A DNA stretch of 64,000 nt from Odiellus spinosus (Eukaryota > Arthropoda > Arachnida > Opiliones > Phalangiidae). The number at the start of each line of letters is the position of its first letter. The first letter of the stretch is position 1. Location of the stretch: positions 902,001-966,000 of the forward strand of contig CAWUCO010000289.1 in the NCBI GenBank assembly GCA_963920705.1, given 5' to 3'. The position numbers and the translations under genes are program-made. The notes beneath the pieces are model-generated. The model did no database searches. It saw only the letters and a list, made by a program, of their open reading frames with translations, and was not told the DNA's origin. Positions 1-11,512 of the stretch are shown here, piece after piece.

Positions 1-313
1 GCAACTTTTTGGATTCAAAAATCCTCTCGTTATTGGTGAACTTCAAGAATTAAACCAAGGAACCGAGCATCGGTGGTTCAGTGGTAGAATGCTCGCCTGC
101 CACGCTGGCGGCCCGGGTTCGGTTCCCGGCCGATGCAACTATTTGGATTCAAAAATCGTCTCATTATTGGTGAACTTCAAGAATTAAACCAAGGAACCGA
201 GCATGGGTGGTTCAGTGGTAGAATGCTCGCCTGCCACGCGGGCCGATGCAACTTTTTGGATTCAAAAATCCTCTCGTTATTGGTGAACTTCAAGAATTAA
301 ACCAAGGAACCGA

Positions 314-363
314 GCATCGGTGGTTCATTGGTAGAATGCTCGCCTGCCACGCGGGCCGATGCA
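314..363 (+). pseudogene. T-armless tRNA-Gly unit (T- class, example)
   Basis: 50-nt derivative: acceptor GCATCGG, D arm, anticodon arm CTCGC-CTGCCAC-GCGGG, then directly CCGATGCA. Compared with a full gene, exactly 21 nt are missing: the 4-nt variable loop plus the 17-nt T arm. The acceptor stem and anticodon are intact, but there is no B box. The breakpoints share GGC, so a simple microhomology deletion explains the origin. This class is very abundant (most 113-bp units up to 13 kb, scattered later). It is normally followed by a good T5 tract. Confidence 0.85.
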
Positions 364-2184
364 ACTTTTTGGATTCAAAAATCCTCTCGTTATTGGTGAA
401 CTTCAAGAATTAAACCAAGGAACCGAGCATCGGTGGTTCAGTGGTTGAATGCTCGCCTGCCACGCGGGCCGATGCAACTTTTTGGATTCAAAAATCCTCT
501 CGTTATTGGTGAACTTCAAGAATTAAACCAAGGAACCGAGCATCGGTGGTTCAGTGGTAGAATGCTCGCCTGCCACGCGGGCCGATGCAACTTTTTGGAT
601 TCAAAAATCCTCTCGTTATTGGTGAACTTCAAGAATTAAACCAAGGAACCGAGCATCGGTGGTTCAGTGGTTGAATGCTCGCCTGCCACGCGGGCCGATG
701 CAACTTTTTGGATTCAAAAATCCTCTCGTTATTGGTGAACTTCAAGAATTAAACCAAGGAACCGAGCATCGGTGGTTCAGTGGTAGAATGCTCGCCTGCC
801 ACGCGGGCCGATGCAACTTTTTGGATTCAAAAATCCTCTCGTTATTGGTGAACTTCAAGAATTAAACCAAGGAACCGAGCATCGGTGGTTCATTGGTAGA
901 ATGCTCGCCTGCCACGCGGGCGGCCCGGGTTCGATTCCTGGCCGATGCAACTTTTTGGATTCAAAAATCCTCTCGTTATTGGTGAACTTCAAGAATTAAA
1001 CCAAGGAACCGAGCATCGGTGGTTCAGTGGTTGAATGCTCGCCTGCCACGCGGGCCGATGCAACTTTTTGGATTCAAAAATCCTCTCGTTATTGGTGAAC
1101 TTCAAGAATTAAACCAAGGAACCGAGCATCGGTGGTTCAGTGGTAGAATTTTCGCCTGCCACGCGGGTGGCTCGGGTTCGGTTCCCGGCCGATGCAACTT
1201 TTTGGATTCAAAAATCCTCTCATTATTGGTGAACTTCAAGAATTAAACCAAGGAACCGAGCATCGGTAGTTCAGTGGTAGAATGCTCGCCTGCCACGCGG
1301 GCCGATGCAACTTTTTGGATTCAAAAATCCTCTCGTTATTGGTGAACTTCAAGAATTAAACCAAGGAACCGAGCATCGGTGGTTCAGTGGTAGAATGCTC
1401 GCCTGCCACGCGGGCCGATGCAACTTTTTGGATTCAAAAATCCTCCCATTATTGGTGAACTTCAAGAATTAAACCAAGGAACCGAGCATCGGTAGTTCAG
1501 TGGTAGAATGCTCGCCTGCCACGCGGGCCGATGCAACTTTTTGGATTCAAAAATCCTCTCGTTATTGGTGAACTTCAAGAATTAAACCAAGGAACCGAGC
1601 ATCGGTGGTTCAGTGGTTGAATGCTCGCCTGCCACGCGGGCCGATGCAACTTTTTGGATTCAAAAATCCTCTCGTTATTGGTGAACTTCAAGAATTAAAC
1701 CAAGGAACCGAGCATCGGTGGTTCAGTGGTAGAATGCTCACCTGCCACGCGGGCCGATGCAACTTTTTGGATTCAAAAATCCTCTCGTTATTGGTGAACT
1801 TCAAGAATTAAACCAAGGAACCGAGCATCGGTAGTTCAGTGGTAGAATGCTCGCCTGCCACGCGGGCGGCCCGGGTTCGATTCCCGGCCGATGCAACTAT
1901 TTGGATTCAAAAATCCTCTCATTATTGGTGAACTTCAAGAATTAAACCAAGGAACCGAGCATCGGTGGTTCAGTGGTAGAATGCTCGCCTGCCACGCGGG
2001 CCGATGGAACTTTTTGGATTCAAAAATCCTCTCGTTATTGGTGAACTTCAAGAATTAAACCAAGGAACCGAGCATCGGTGGTTCAGTGGTAGAATGCTCG
2101 CCTGCCACGCGGGCCGATGCAACTTTTTGGATTCAAAAATCCTCTCGTTATTGGTGAACTTCAAGAATTAAACCAAGGAACCGA

Positions 2185-2255
2185 GCATCGGTAGTTCAGT
2201 GGTAGAATGCTCGCATGCTACGCGGGCGGCCCGGGTTCGATTCCCGGCCGATGCA
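2185..2255 (+). tRNA. tRNA-Gly body with anticodon GCT
   Basis: Full-length Gly-type body whose anticodon loop is ATGCTAC instead of CTGCCAC. The anticodon (2217-2219) therefore reads GCT, complementary to Ser AGC/AGT codons. The D arm starts TAGTTCAGTGG. Stems and B box are intact. It may be a pseudogene; the anticodon change alone does not show that it is charged or used. Confidence 0.65.
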
Positions 2256-2544
2256 ACTATTTGGATTCAAAAATCCTCTCATTATTGGTGAACTTCAAGA
2301 ATTAAACCAAGGAACAGAGCATCGGTGGTTCAGTGGTAGAATGCTCGCCTGCCACGCGGGCCGATGCAACTTTTTGGATTCAAAAATCCTCTCGTTATTG
2401 GTGAACTTCAAGAATTAAACCAAGGAACCGAGCATCGGTGGTTCAGTGGTAGAATGCTCGCCTGCCACGCGGGCCGATGCAACTTTTTGGATTCAAAAAT
2501 CCTCTCGTTATTGGTGAACTTCAAGAATTAAACCAAGGAACCGA

Positions 2545-2615
2545 GCATCGGTGGTTCAGTGGTAGAATGCTCGCCTGCCACGCGGGCGGCCCGGGTTCGA
2601 TTCCCGGCCGATGCA
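2545..2615 (+). tRNA. tRNA-Gly (GCC), canonical
   Basis: Full 71-nt tRNA: 7-bp acceptor stem GCATCGG/CCGATGC, anticodon loop CTGCCAC, B box GGTTCGATTCC, discriminator A. I recall the insect nuclear tRNA-Gly(GCC) as having this sequence. The downstream tract is CTATTTGG, not T5, so termination at the gene end is doubtful. Other canonical copies below differ mainly in flanks. Confidence 0.85.
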
Positions 2616-3017
2616 ACTATTTGGATTCAAAAATCCTCTCATTATTGGTGAACTTCAAGAATTAAACCAAGGAACCGAGCATCGGTGGTTCAGTGGTAGA
2701 ATGCTCGCCAGCCACGCGGGCCGATGCAAATTTTTGGATTCAAAAATCCTCTCATTATTGGTGAACTTCAAGAATTAAACCAAGGAACCGAGCATCGGTG
2801 GTTCTGTGGTAGAATGCTCGCCTGCCACGCGGGCCGATGCAACTTTTTGGATTCAAAAATCCTCTCGTTATTGGTGAACTTCAAGAATTAAACCAAGGAA
2901 CCGAGCATCGGTGGTTCATTGGTAGAATGCTCGCCTGCCACGCGGGCCGATGCAACTTTTTGGATTCAAAAATCCTCTCGTTATTGGTGAACTTCAAGAA
3001 TTAAACCAAGGAACCGT

Positions 3018-3088
3018 GCATCGGTGGTTCAGTGGTAGAATGCTCGCCTGCAACGCTGGCGGCCCGGGTTCGATTCCCGGCCGATGCA
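3018..3088 (+). tRNA. tRNA-Gly body with anticodon GCA
   Basis: The loop CTGCAAC gives anticodon GCA (3050-3052), complementary to Cys codons. The B box is intact, but the anticodon stem 3' strand is GCTGG instead of GCGGG, which breaks one pair. Probably a pseudogene. Confidence 0.5.
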
Positions 3089-4231
3089 ACTATTTGGATT
3101 CAAAAATCCTCCCATTATTGGTGAACTTCAAGAATTAAACCAAGGAACCGAGCATCGGTGGTTCAGTGGTAGAATGCTCGCCTGCCACGCGGGCCGATGC
3201 AACTTTTTGGATTCAAAAATCCTCTCGTTATTGGTGAACTTCAACAATTAAACAAAGGAACCGAGGATCGGTAGTTCAGTGGTAGAATGCTCGCCTGCCA
3301 CGCGGGCGGCCCGGGTTCGATTCCCGGCCGATGCGACTATTTGGATTCAAAAATCCTCTCATTATTGGTGAACTTCAAGAATTAAACCAAGGAACCGAGC
3401 ATCGGTGATTCAGTGGTAGAATGCTCGCCTGCCACGCGGGCCGATGCAACTTTTTGGATTCAAAAATCCTCTTGTTATTGGTGAACTTCAAGAATTAAAC
3501 CAAGGAACCGAGCATCGGTGGTTCAGTGGTAGAATGCTCGCCTGCCACGCGGGCGGCCCGGGTTCGATTCCCGGCCCATGCAACTATTTGGATTCAAAAA
3601 TCCTCTCATTATTGGTGAACTTCAAGAATTAAACCAAGGAACCGAGCATCGGTGGTTCAGTGGTAGAATGCTCGCCTGCCACGCGGGCCGATGCAAATTT
3701 TTGGATTCAAAAATCCTCTCATTATTGGTGAACTTCAAGAATTAAACCAAGGAACCGAGCATCGGTGGTTCTGTGGTAGAATGCTCGCCTGCCACGCGGG
3801 CCGATGCAACTTTTTGGATTCAAAAATCCTCTCGTTATTGGTGAACTTCAAGAATTAAACCAAGGAACCGTGCATCGGTGGTTCAGTGGTAGAATGCTCG
3901 CCTGCCACGCTGGCGGTCCGGGTTCGATTCCCGGCCGATGCAACTATTTGGATTCAAAAATCCTCTCGTTATTGGTGAACTTCAAGAATTAAACCAAGGA
4001 ACCGAGCATCGGTGGTTCATTGGTAGAATGCTCGCCTGCCACGCGGGCCGATGCAACTTTTTGGATTCAAAAATCCTCTCGTTATTGGTGAACTTCAAGA
4101 ATTAAACCAAGGAACCGAGCATCGGTGGTTCAGTGGTAGAATGCTCGCCTGCCACGCGGGCCGATGCAACCTTTTGGATTCAAAAATCCTCTCGTTATTG
4201 GTGAACTTCAAGAATTAAACCAAGGAACCGA

Positions 4232-4302
4232 GCATCGGTGGTTCAGTGGTAGAATGCTCGCCTGCCACGCGGGCGGCCCGGGTTCGATTCCCGGCCGATG
4301 CA
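4232..4302 (+). tRNA. tRNA-Gly (GCC), canonical
   Basis: Exact 71-nt canonical copy. Followed by CTATTTGG; the next unit is T-armless. Confidence 0.85.
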
Positions 4303-6772
4303 ACTATTTGGATTCAAAAATCCTCTCATTATTGGTGAACTTCAAGAATTAAACCAAGGAACCGAGCATCGGTGGTTCAGTGGTAGAATGCTCGCCAGCC
4401 ACGCGGGCCGATGCAAATTTTTGGATTCAAAAATCCTCTCATTATTGGTGAACTTCAAGAATTAAACCAAGGAACCGAGCATCGGTGGTTCTGTGGTAGA
4501 ATGATCGCCTGCCACGCGGGCCGATGCAACTTTTTGGATTCAAAAATCCTCTCGTTATTGGTGAACTTCAAGAATTAAACCAAGGAACCGAGCATCGGTG
4601 GTTCATTGGTAGAATGCTCGCCTGCCACGCGGGCCGATGCAACTTTTTGGATTCAAAAATCCTCTCGTTATTGGTGAACTTCAAGAATTGAACCAAGCAA
4701 CCGTGCATCGGTGGTTCAGTGGTAGAATGCTCGCCTGCCACGCTGGCGGCCCGGGTTCGACTCCCGGCCGATGCAACTATTTGGATTCAAAAATCCTCCC
4801 ATTATTGGTGAACTTCAAGAATTAAACCAAGGAACCGAGCATCGGTGGTTCAGTGGTAGAATGCTCGCCTGCCACGCGGGCCGATGCAACTTTTTGGATT
4901 CAAAAATCCTCTCGTTATTGGTGAACTTCAACAATTAAACAAAGGAACCGAGGATCGGTAGTTCAGTGGTAGAATGCTCGCCTGCCACGCGGGCGGCCCG
5001 GGTTCGATTCCCGGCCGATGCAACTATTTGGATTCAAAAATCCTCTCATTATTGGTGAACTTCAAAAATTAAACCAAGGAACCGAGCATCGGTGATTCAG
5101 TGGTAGAATGCTCGCCTGCCACGCGGGCCGATGCAAATTTTTGGATTCAAAAATCCTCTCATTATTGGTGAACTTCAAGAATTAAACCAAGGAACCGAGC
5201 ATCGGTGGTTCTGTGGTAGAATGCTCGCCTGCCACGCGGGCCGATGCAACTTTTTGGATTCAAAAATCCTCTCGTTATTGGTGAACTTCAAGAATTAAAC
5301 CAAGGAACCGTGCATCGGTGGTTCAGTGGTAGAATGCTCGCCTGCCACGCTGGCGGTCCGGGTTCGATTCCCGGCCGATGCAACTATTTGGATTCAAAAA
5401 TCCTCTCGTTATTGGTGAACTTCAAGAATTAAGCCAAGGAACCGAGCATCGGTGGTTCATTGGTAGAATGCTCGCCTGCCACGCGGGCCGATGCAACTTT
5501 TTGGATTCAAAAATCCTCTCGTTATTGGTGAACTTCAAGAATTAAACCAAGGAACCGTGCATCGGTGGTTCAGTGGTAGAATGCTCGCCTGCCACGCTGG
5601 CGGCCCGGGTTCGATTCCCGGCCGATGCAACTATTTGGATTCAAAAATCCTCTCATTATTGGTGAACTTCAAGAATTAAACCAAGGAACCGAGCATCGGT
5701 GGTTCAGTGGTAGAATGCTCGCCTGCCACGCGGGCCGATGCAAATTTTTGGATTCAAAAATCCTCTCATTATTGGTGAACTTCAAGAATTAAACCAAGGA
5801 ACCGAGCATCGGTGGTTCTGTGGTAGAATGCTCGCCTGCCACGCGGGCCGATGCAACTTTTTGGATTCAAAAATCCTCTCGTTATTGGTGAACTTCAAGA
5901 ATTAAACCAAGGAACCGTGCATCGGTGGTTCAGTGGTAGAATGCTCGCCTGCCACGCTGGCGGTCCGGGTTCGATTCCCGGCCGATGCAACTATTTGGAT
6001 TCAAAAATCCTCTCGTTATTGGTGAACTTCAAGAATTAAACCAAGGAACCGAGCATCGGTGGTTCATTGGTAGAATGCTCGCCTGCCACGCGGGCCGATG
6101 CAACTTTTTGGATTCAAAAATCCTCTCGTTATTGGTGAACTTCAAGAATTAAACCAAGGAACCGTGCATCGGTGGTTCAGTGGTAGAATGCTCGCCTGCC
6201 ACGCTGGCGGCCTGGGTTCGATTCCCGGCCGATGCAACTATTTGGATTCAAAAATCCTCTCATTATTGGTGAACTTCAAGAATTAAACCAAGGAACAGAG
6301 CATCGGTGGTTCAGTGGTAGAATGCTCGCCTGCCACGCGGGCCGATGCAACTTTTTGGATTCAAAAATCCTCTCGTTATTGGTGAACTTCAAGAATTAAA
6401 CCAAGGAACCGAGCATCGGTGGTTCAGTGGTAGAATGCTCGCCTGCCACGCGGGCCGATGCAACTTTTTGGATTCAAAAATCCTCTCGTTATTGGTGAAC
6501 TTCAAGAATTAAACCAAGGAACCGAGCATCGGTGGTTCAGTGGTAGAATGCTCGCCTGCCACGCTGGCGGTCCGGGTTCGATTCCCGGCCGATGCAACTA
6601 TTTGGATTCAAAAATCCTCTCGTTATTGGTGAACTTCAAGAATTAAGCCAAGGAACCGAGCATCGGTGGTTCATTGGTAGAATGCTCGCCTGCCACGCGG
6701 GCCGATGCAACTTTTTGGATTCAAAAATCCTCTCGTTATTGGTGAACTTCAAGAATTAAACCAAGGAACCGT

Positions 6773-6843
6773 GCATCGGTGGTTCAGTGGTAGAATGCTC
6801 GCCTGCCACGCGGGCGGCCCGGGTTCGATTCCCGGCCGATGCA
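6773..6843 (+). tRNA. tRNA-Gly (GCC), canonical
   Basis: Exact copy inside the 607-bp repeat. The base before the gene is T (ACCGT) rather than A. Followed by CTATTTGG. Confidence 0.85.
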
Positions 6844-7132
6844 ACTATTTGGATTCAAAAATCCTCTCATTATTGGTGAACTTCAAGAATTAAACCAAGG
6901 AACCGAGCATCGGTGGTTCAGTGGTAGAATGCTCGCCTGCCACGCGGGCCGATGCAAATTTTTGGATTCAAAAATCCTCTCATTATTGGTGAACTTCAAG
7001 AATTAAACCAAGGAACCGAGCATCGGTGGTTCTGTGGTAGAATGCTCGCCTGCCACGCGGGCCGATGCAACTTTTTGGATTCAAAAATCCTCTCGTTATT
7101 GGTGAACTTCAAGAATTAAACCAAGGAACCGA

Positions 7133-7203
7133 GCATCGGTGGTTCAGTGGTAGAATGCTCGCCTGCCACGCGGGCGGCCCGGGTTCGATTCCCGGCCGAT
7201 GCA
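7133..7203 (+). tRNA. tRNA-Gly (GCC), canonical
   Basis: Exact copy; downstream CTATTTGG, then a T-armless unit. Confidence 0.85.
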
Positions 7204-8712
7204 ACTATTTGGATTCAAAAATCCTCTCATTATTGGTGAACTTCAAGAATTAAACCAAGGAACCGAGCATCGGTGGTTCAGTGGTAGAATGCTCGCCAGC
7301 CACGCGGGCCGATGCAAATTTTTGGATTCAAAAATCCTCTCATTATTGGTGAACTTCAAGAATTAAACCAAGGAACCGAGCATCGGTGGTTCTGTGGTAG
7401 AATGCTCGCCTGCCACGCGGGCCGATGCAACTTTTTGGATTCAAAAATCCTCTCGTTATTGGTGAACTTCAAGAATTAAACCAAGGAACCGAGCATCGGT
7501 GGTCATTGGTAGAATGCTCGCCTGCCACGCGGGCCGATGCAACTTTTTGGATTCAAAAATCCTCTCGTTATTGGTGAACTTCAAGAATTAAACCAAGCAA
7601 CCGTGCATCGGTGGTTCAGTGGTAGAATGCTCGCCTGCCACGCTGGCGGCCCGGGTTCGATTCCCGGCCGATGCAACTATTTGGATTCAAAAATCCTTCC
7701 ATTATTGGTTAACTTCAAGAATTAAACCAAGGAACCGAGCATCGGTGGTTCAGTGGTAGAATGCTCGCCTGCCACGCGGGCCGATGCAACTTTTTGGATT
7801 CAAAAATCCTCTCGTTATTGGTGAACTTCAACAATTAAACAAAGGAACCGAGGATCGGTAGTTCAGTGGTAGAATGCTCGCCTGCCACGCGGGCGGCCCG
7901 GGTTCGATTCCCGGCCGATGCAACTATTTGGATTCAAAAATCCTCTCATTATTGGTGAACTTCAAAAATTAAACCAAGGAACCGAGCATCGGTGATTCAG
8001 TGGTAGAATGCTCGCCTGCCACGCGGGCCGATGCAAACTTTTGGATTCAAAAATCCTCTCATTATTGGTGAACTTCAAGAATTAAACCAAGGAACCGAGC
8101 ATCGGTGGTTCTGTGGTAGAATGCTCGCCTGCCACGCGGGCCGATGCAACTTTTTGGATTCAAAAATCCTCTCGTTATTGGTGAACTTCAAGAATTAAAC
8201 CAAGGAACCGTGCATCGGTGGTTCAGTGGTAGAATGCTCGCCTGCCACGCTGGCGGTCCGGGTTCGATTCCCGGCCGATGCAACTATTTGGATTCAAAAA
8301 TCCTCTCGTTATTGGTGAACTTCAAGAATTAAGCCAAGGAACCGAGCATCGGTGGTTCATTGGTAGAATGCTCGCCTGCCACGCGGGCCGATGCAACTTT
8401 TTGGATTCAAAAATCCTCTCGTTATTGGTGAACTTCAAGAATTAAACCAAGGAACCGTGCATCGGTGGTTCAGTGGTAGAATGCTCGCCTGCCACGCTGG
8501 CGGCCCGGGTTCGATTCCCGGCTGATGCAACTATTTGGATTCAAAAATCCTCTCATTATTGGTGAACTTCAAGAATTAAACCAAGGAACCGAGCATCGGT
8601 GTTTCAGTGGTAGAATGCTCGCCTGCCACGCGGGCCGATGCAACTTTTTGGATTCAAAAATCCTCTCGTTATTGGTGAACTTCAAGAATTAAACCAAGGA
8701 ACCGAGCATCGG

Positions 8713-8723
8713 TGGTTCAGTGG
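8713..8723 (+). promoter_or_regulatory. Internal Pol III A box (example copy)
   Basis: TGGTTCAGTGG in the D arm matches the A-box consensus TRGYNNANNNG. All unit classes keep it. Some have TAGTTCAGTGG (still a match); others carry CATTGG or CTGTGG, which alter the 3' part. Confidence 0.8.
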
Positions 8724-8754
8724 TAGAATGCTCGCCTGCCACGCGGGCGGCCCG

Positions 8755-8765
8755 GGTTCGATTCC
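8755..8765 (+). promoter_or_regulatory. Internal Pol III B box (example copy)
   Basis: GGTTCGATTCC matches the B-box consensus GGTTCRANTCC, the TFIIIC contact site. It is entirely missing from T-armless units and mutated in many full-length ones (GGTTTGATTCC or GGTGAGATTCC). Confidence 0.8.
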
Positions 8766-8778
8766 CGGCCGATGCAAC

Positions 8779-8783
8779 TTTTT
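8779..8783 (+). terminator. Pol III T5 terminator (example copy)
   Basis: Five T residues start four bases after the last acceptor-stem base, followed by the GGATT-CAAA-AATCC hairpin. This T5 is found in most spacers but is TATTT after many full-length genes. Confidence 0.7.
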
Positions 8784-8839
8784 GGATTCAAAAATCCACT
8801 CGTTATTGGTGAACTTCAAGAATTAAACCAAGGAACCGA

Positions 8840-8910
8840 GCATCGGTGGTTCAGTGGTAGAATGCTCGCATGCTACGCGGGCGGCCCGGGTTCGATTCCC
8901 GGCCGATGCA
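8840..8910 (+). tRNA. tRNA-Gly body with anticodon GCT
   Basis: Otherwise canonical 71 nt; loop ATGCTAC, anticodon GCT at 8872-8874. CTATTTGG follows. Confidence 0.7.
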
Positions 8911-9086
8911 ACTATTTGGATTCAAAAATCCTCTCATTATTGGTGAACTTCAAGAATTAAACCAAGGAACCGAGCATCGGTGGTTCAGTGGTAGAATGCT
9001 CGCCTGCCACGCGGGCCGATGCAACTTTTTGGATTCAAAAATCCTCTCGTTATTGGTGAACTTCAAGAATTAAACAAAAGAACCGA

Positions 9087-9157
9087 GCATCGGTGGTTCA
9101 GTGGTAGAATGCTCGCCTGCCACGCGGGCGGCCCGGGTTCGATTCCCGGCCGATGCA
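9087..9157 (+). tRNA. tRNA-Gly (GCC), canonical
   Basis: Exact copy with T5 downstream; 5' flank AACAAAAGAACCGA. Confidence 0.88.
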
Positions 9158-9333
9158 ACTTTTTGGATTCAAAAATCCTCTCATTATTGGTGAACTTCAA
9201 GAATTAAACCAAGGAACCGAGCATCGGTGGTACAGTGGTAGAATGCTCGCCTGCCACGCGGGCCGATGCAACTTTTTGGATTCAAAAATCCTCTCGTTAT
9301 TGGTGAACTTCAAGAATTAAACCAAGGAACCGA

Positions 9334-9404
9334 GCATCGGTGGTTCAGTGGTAGAATGCTCGCCTGCCACGCGGGCGGCCCGGGTTCGATTCCCGGCCGA
9401 TGCA
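9334..9404 (+). tRNA. tRNA-Gly (GCC), canonical
   Basis: Exact copy; CTATTTGG downstream. Confidence 0.85.
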
Positions 9405-10185
9405 ACTATTTGGATTCAAAAATCCTCTCATTATTGGTGAACTTCAAGAATTAAACCAAGGAACCGAGCATCGGTGGTTCAGTGGTAGAATGCTCGCCTG
9501 CCACGCGGGCCGATGCAAATTTTTGGATTCAAAAATCCTCTCATTATTGGTGAACTTCAAGAATTAAACCAAGGAACCGAGCATCGGTGGTTCTGTGGTA
9601 GAATGCTCGCCTGCCACGCGGGCCGATGCAACTTTTTGGATTCAAAAATCCTCTCGTTATTGGTGAACTTCAAGAATTAAACCAAGGAACCGTGCATCGG
9701 TGGTTCAGTGGTAGAATGCTCGCCTGCCACGCTGGCGGTCCGGGTTCGATTCCCGGCCGATGCAACTATTTGGATTCAAAAATCCTCTCGTTATTGGTGA
9801 ACTTCAAGAATTAAGCCAAGGAACCGAGCATCGGTGGTTCATTGGTAGAATGCTCGCCTGCCACGCGGGCCGATGCAACTTTTTGGATTCAAAAATCCTC
9901 TCGTTATTGGTGAACTTCAAGAATTAAACCAAGGAACCGTGCATCGGTGGTTCAGTGGTAGAATGCTCGCCTGCCACGCTGGCGGCCCGGGTTCGATTCC
10001 CGGCCGATGCAACTATTTGGATTCAAAAATCCTCAATATTGGTGAACTTCAAGAATTAAACCAAGGAACCGAGCATCGGTGTTTCAGTGGTAGAATGCTC
10101 GCCTGCCACGCGGGCCGATGCAACTTTTTGGATTCAAAAATCCTCTCGTTATTGGTGAACTTCAAGAATTAAACCAAGGAACCGA

Positions 10186-10256
10186 GCATCGGTGGTTCAG
10201 TGGTAGAATGCTCGCCTGCCACGCGGGCGGCCCGGGTTCGATTCCCGGCCGATGCA
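10186..10256 (+). tRNA. tRNA-Gly (GCC), canonical
   Basis: Exact copy with T5 downstream; counterpart of 8706-8776, 1480 bp later. Confidence 0.88.
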
Positions 10257-10319
10257 ACTTTTTGGATTCAAAAATCCACTCGTTATTGGTGAACTTCAAG
10301 AATTAAACCAAGGAACCGA

Positions 10320-10390
10320 GCATCGGTGGTTCAGTGGTAGAATGCTCGCATGCTACGCGGGCGGCCCGGGTTCGATTCCCGGCCGATGCA
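10320..10390 (+). tRNA. tRNA-Gly body with anticodon GCT
   Basis: Counterpart of 8840-8910 in the 1480-bp repeat; anticodon GCT at 10352-10354. Confidence 0.7.
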
Positions 10391-10566
10391 ACTATTTGGA
10401 TTCAAAAATCCTCTCATTATTGGTGAACTTCAAGAATTAAACCAAGGAACAGAGCATCGGTGGTTCAGTGGTAGAATGCTCGCCTGCCACGCGGGCCGAG
10501 GCAACTTTTTGGATTCAAAAATCCTCTCGTTATTGGTGAACTTCAAGAATTAAACCAAGGAACCGA

Positions 10567-10637
10567 GCATCGGTGGTTCAGTGGTAGAATGCTCGCCTGC
10601 CACGCGGGCGGCCCGGGTTCGATTCCCGGCCGATGCA
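10567..10637 (+). tRNA. tRNA-Gly (GCC), canonical
   Basis: Exact copy with T5 downstream. Confidence 0.88.
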
Positions 10638-11060
10638 ACTTTTTGGATTCAAAAATCCTCTCATTATTGGTGAACTTCAAGAATTAAACCAAGGAACCGA
10701 GCATCGGTGGTTCAGTGGTAGAATGCTCGCCTGCCACGCGGGCCGATGCAACTTTTTGGATTCAAAAATCCTCTCGTTATTGGTGAACTTCAAGAATTAA
10801 ACAAAAGAACCGAGCATCGGTGGTTCAGTGGTAGAATACTCGCCTGCCACGCGGGCGGCCCGGGTTCGATTCCCGGCCGATGCAACTTTTTGGATTCAAA
10901 AATCCTCTCATTATTGGTGAACTTCAAGAATTAAACCAAGGAACCGAGCATCGGTGGTACAGTGGTAGAATGCTCGCCTGCCACGCGGGCCGATGCAACT
11001 TTTTGGATTCAAAAATCCTCTCGTTATTGGTGAACTTCAAGAATTAAACCAAGGAACCGA

Positions 11061-11131
11061 GCATCGGTGGTTCAGTGGTAGAATGCTCGCCTGCCACGCG
11101 GGCGGCCCGGGTTCGATTCCCGGCCGATGCA
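11061..11131 (+). tRNA. tRNA-Gly (GCC), canonical
   Basis: Exact copy with T5 downstream. Confidence 0.88.
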
Positions 11132-11307
11132 ACTTTTTGGATTCAAAAATCCTCTCATTATTGGTGAACTTCAAGAATTAAACCAAGGAACCGAGCATCG
11201 GTGGTACAGTGGTAGAATGCTCGCCTGCCACGCGGGCCGATGCAACTTTTTGGATTCAAAAATCCTCTCGTTATTGGTGAACTTCAAGAATTAAACCAAG
11301 GAACCGA

Positions 11308-11378
11308 GCATCGGTGGTTCAGTGGTAGAATGCTCGCCTGCCACGCGGGCGGCCCGGGTTCGATTCCCGGCCGATGCA
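11308..11378 (+). tRNA. tRNA-Gly (GCC), canonical
   Basis: Exact copy; the downstream tract is only T4 (CTTTTCGG). Confidence 0.86.
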
Positions 11379-11441
11379 ACTTTTCGGATTCAAAAATCCA
11401 CTCGTTATTGGTGAACTTCAAGAATTAAACCAAGGAACCGA

Positions 11442-11512
11442 GCATCGGTGGTTCAGTGGTAGAATGCTCGCATGCTACGCGGGCGGCCCGGGTTCGATTC
11501 CCGGCCGATGCA
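11442..11512 (+). tRNA. tRNA-Gly body with anticodon GCT
   Basis: Third homologous copy, 1122 bp after the previous one; anticodon GCT at 11474-11476. Confidence 0.7.

Larger units (their letters stand above)
4637..8750 (+). repeat. Higher-order repeat, 607-bp period
   Basis: Within array 1 the same ordered set of unit variants returns every 607 bp (phases 4637, 5244, 5851, 6458, 7065, and again 7537 and 8144 after a shift of one unit). 607 equals two full units (134 bp) plus three T-armless units (113 bp), in the order full, T-less, full, T-less, T-less. Diagnostic variants that recur in phase include GTTCATTGG and GTTCTGTGG in the D arm and GCTGGCGG in the anticodon arm. Confidence 0.9.
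8706..8776 (+). tRNA. tRNA-Gly (GCC), canonical with intact T5 terminator
   Basis: Exact 71-nt copy with every element of a Pol III gene. A box is at 8713-8723, anticodon GCC at 8738-8740, B box at 8755-8765 and a T5 tract at 8779-8783. It is one of the best candidates in the window for a working gene. Confidence 0.9.
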
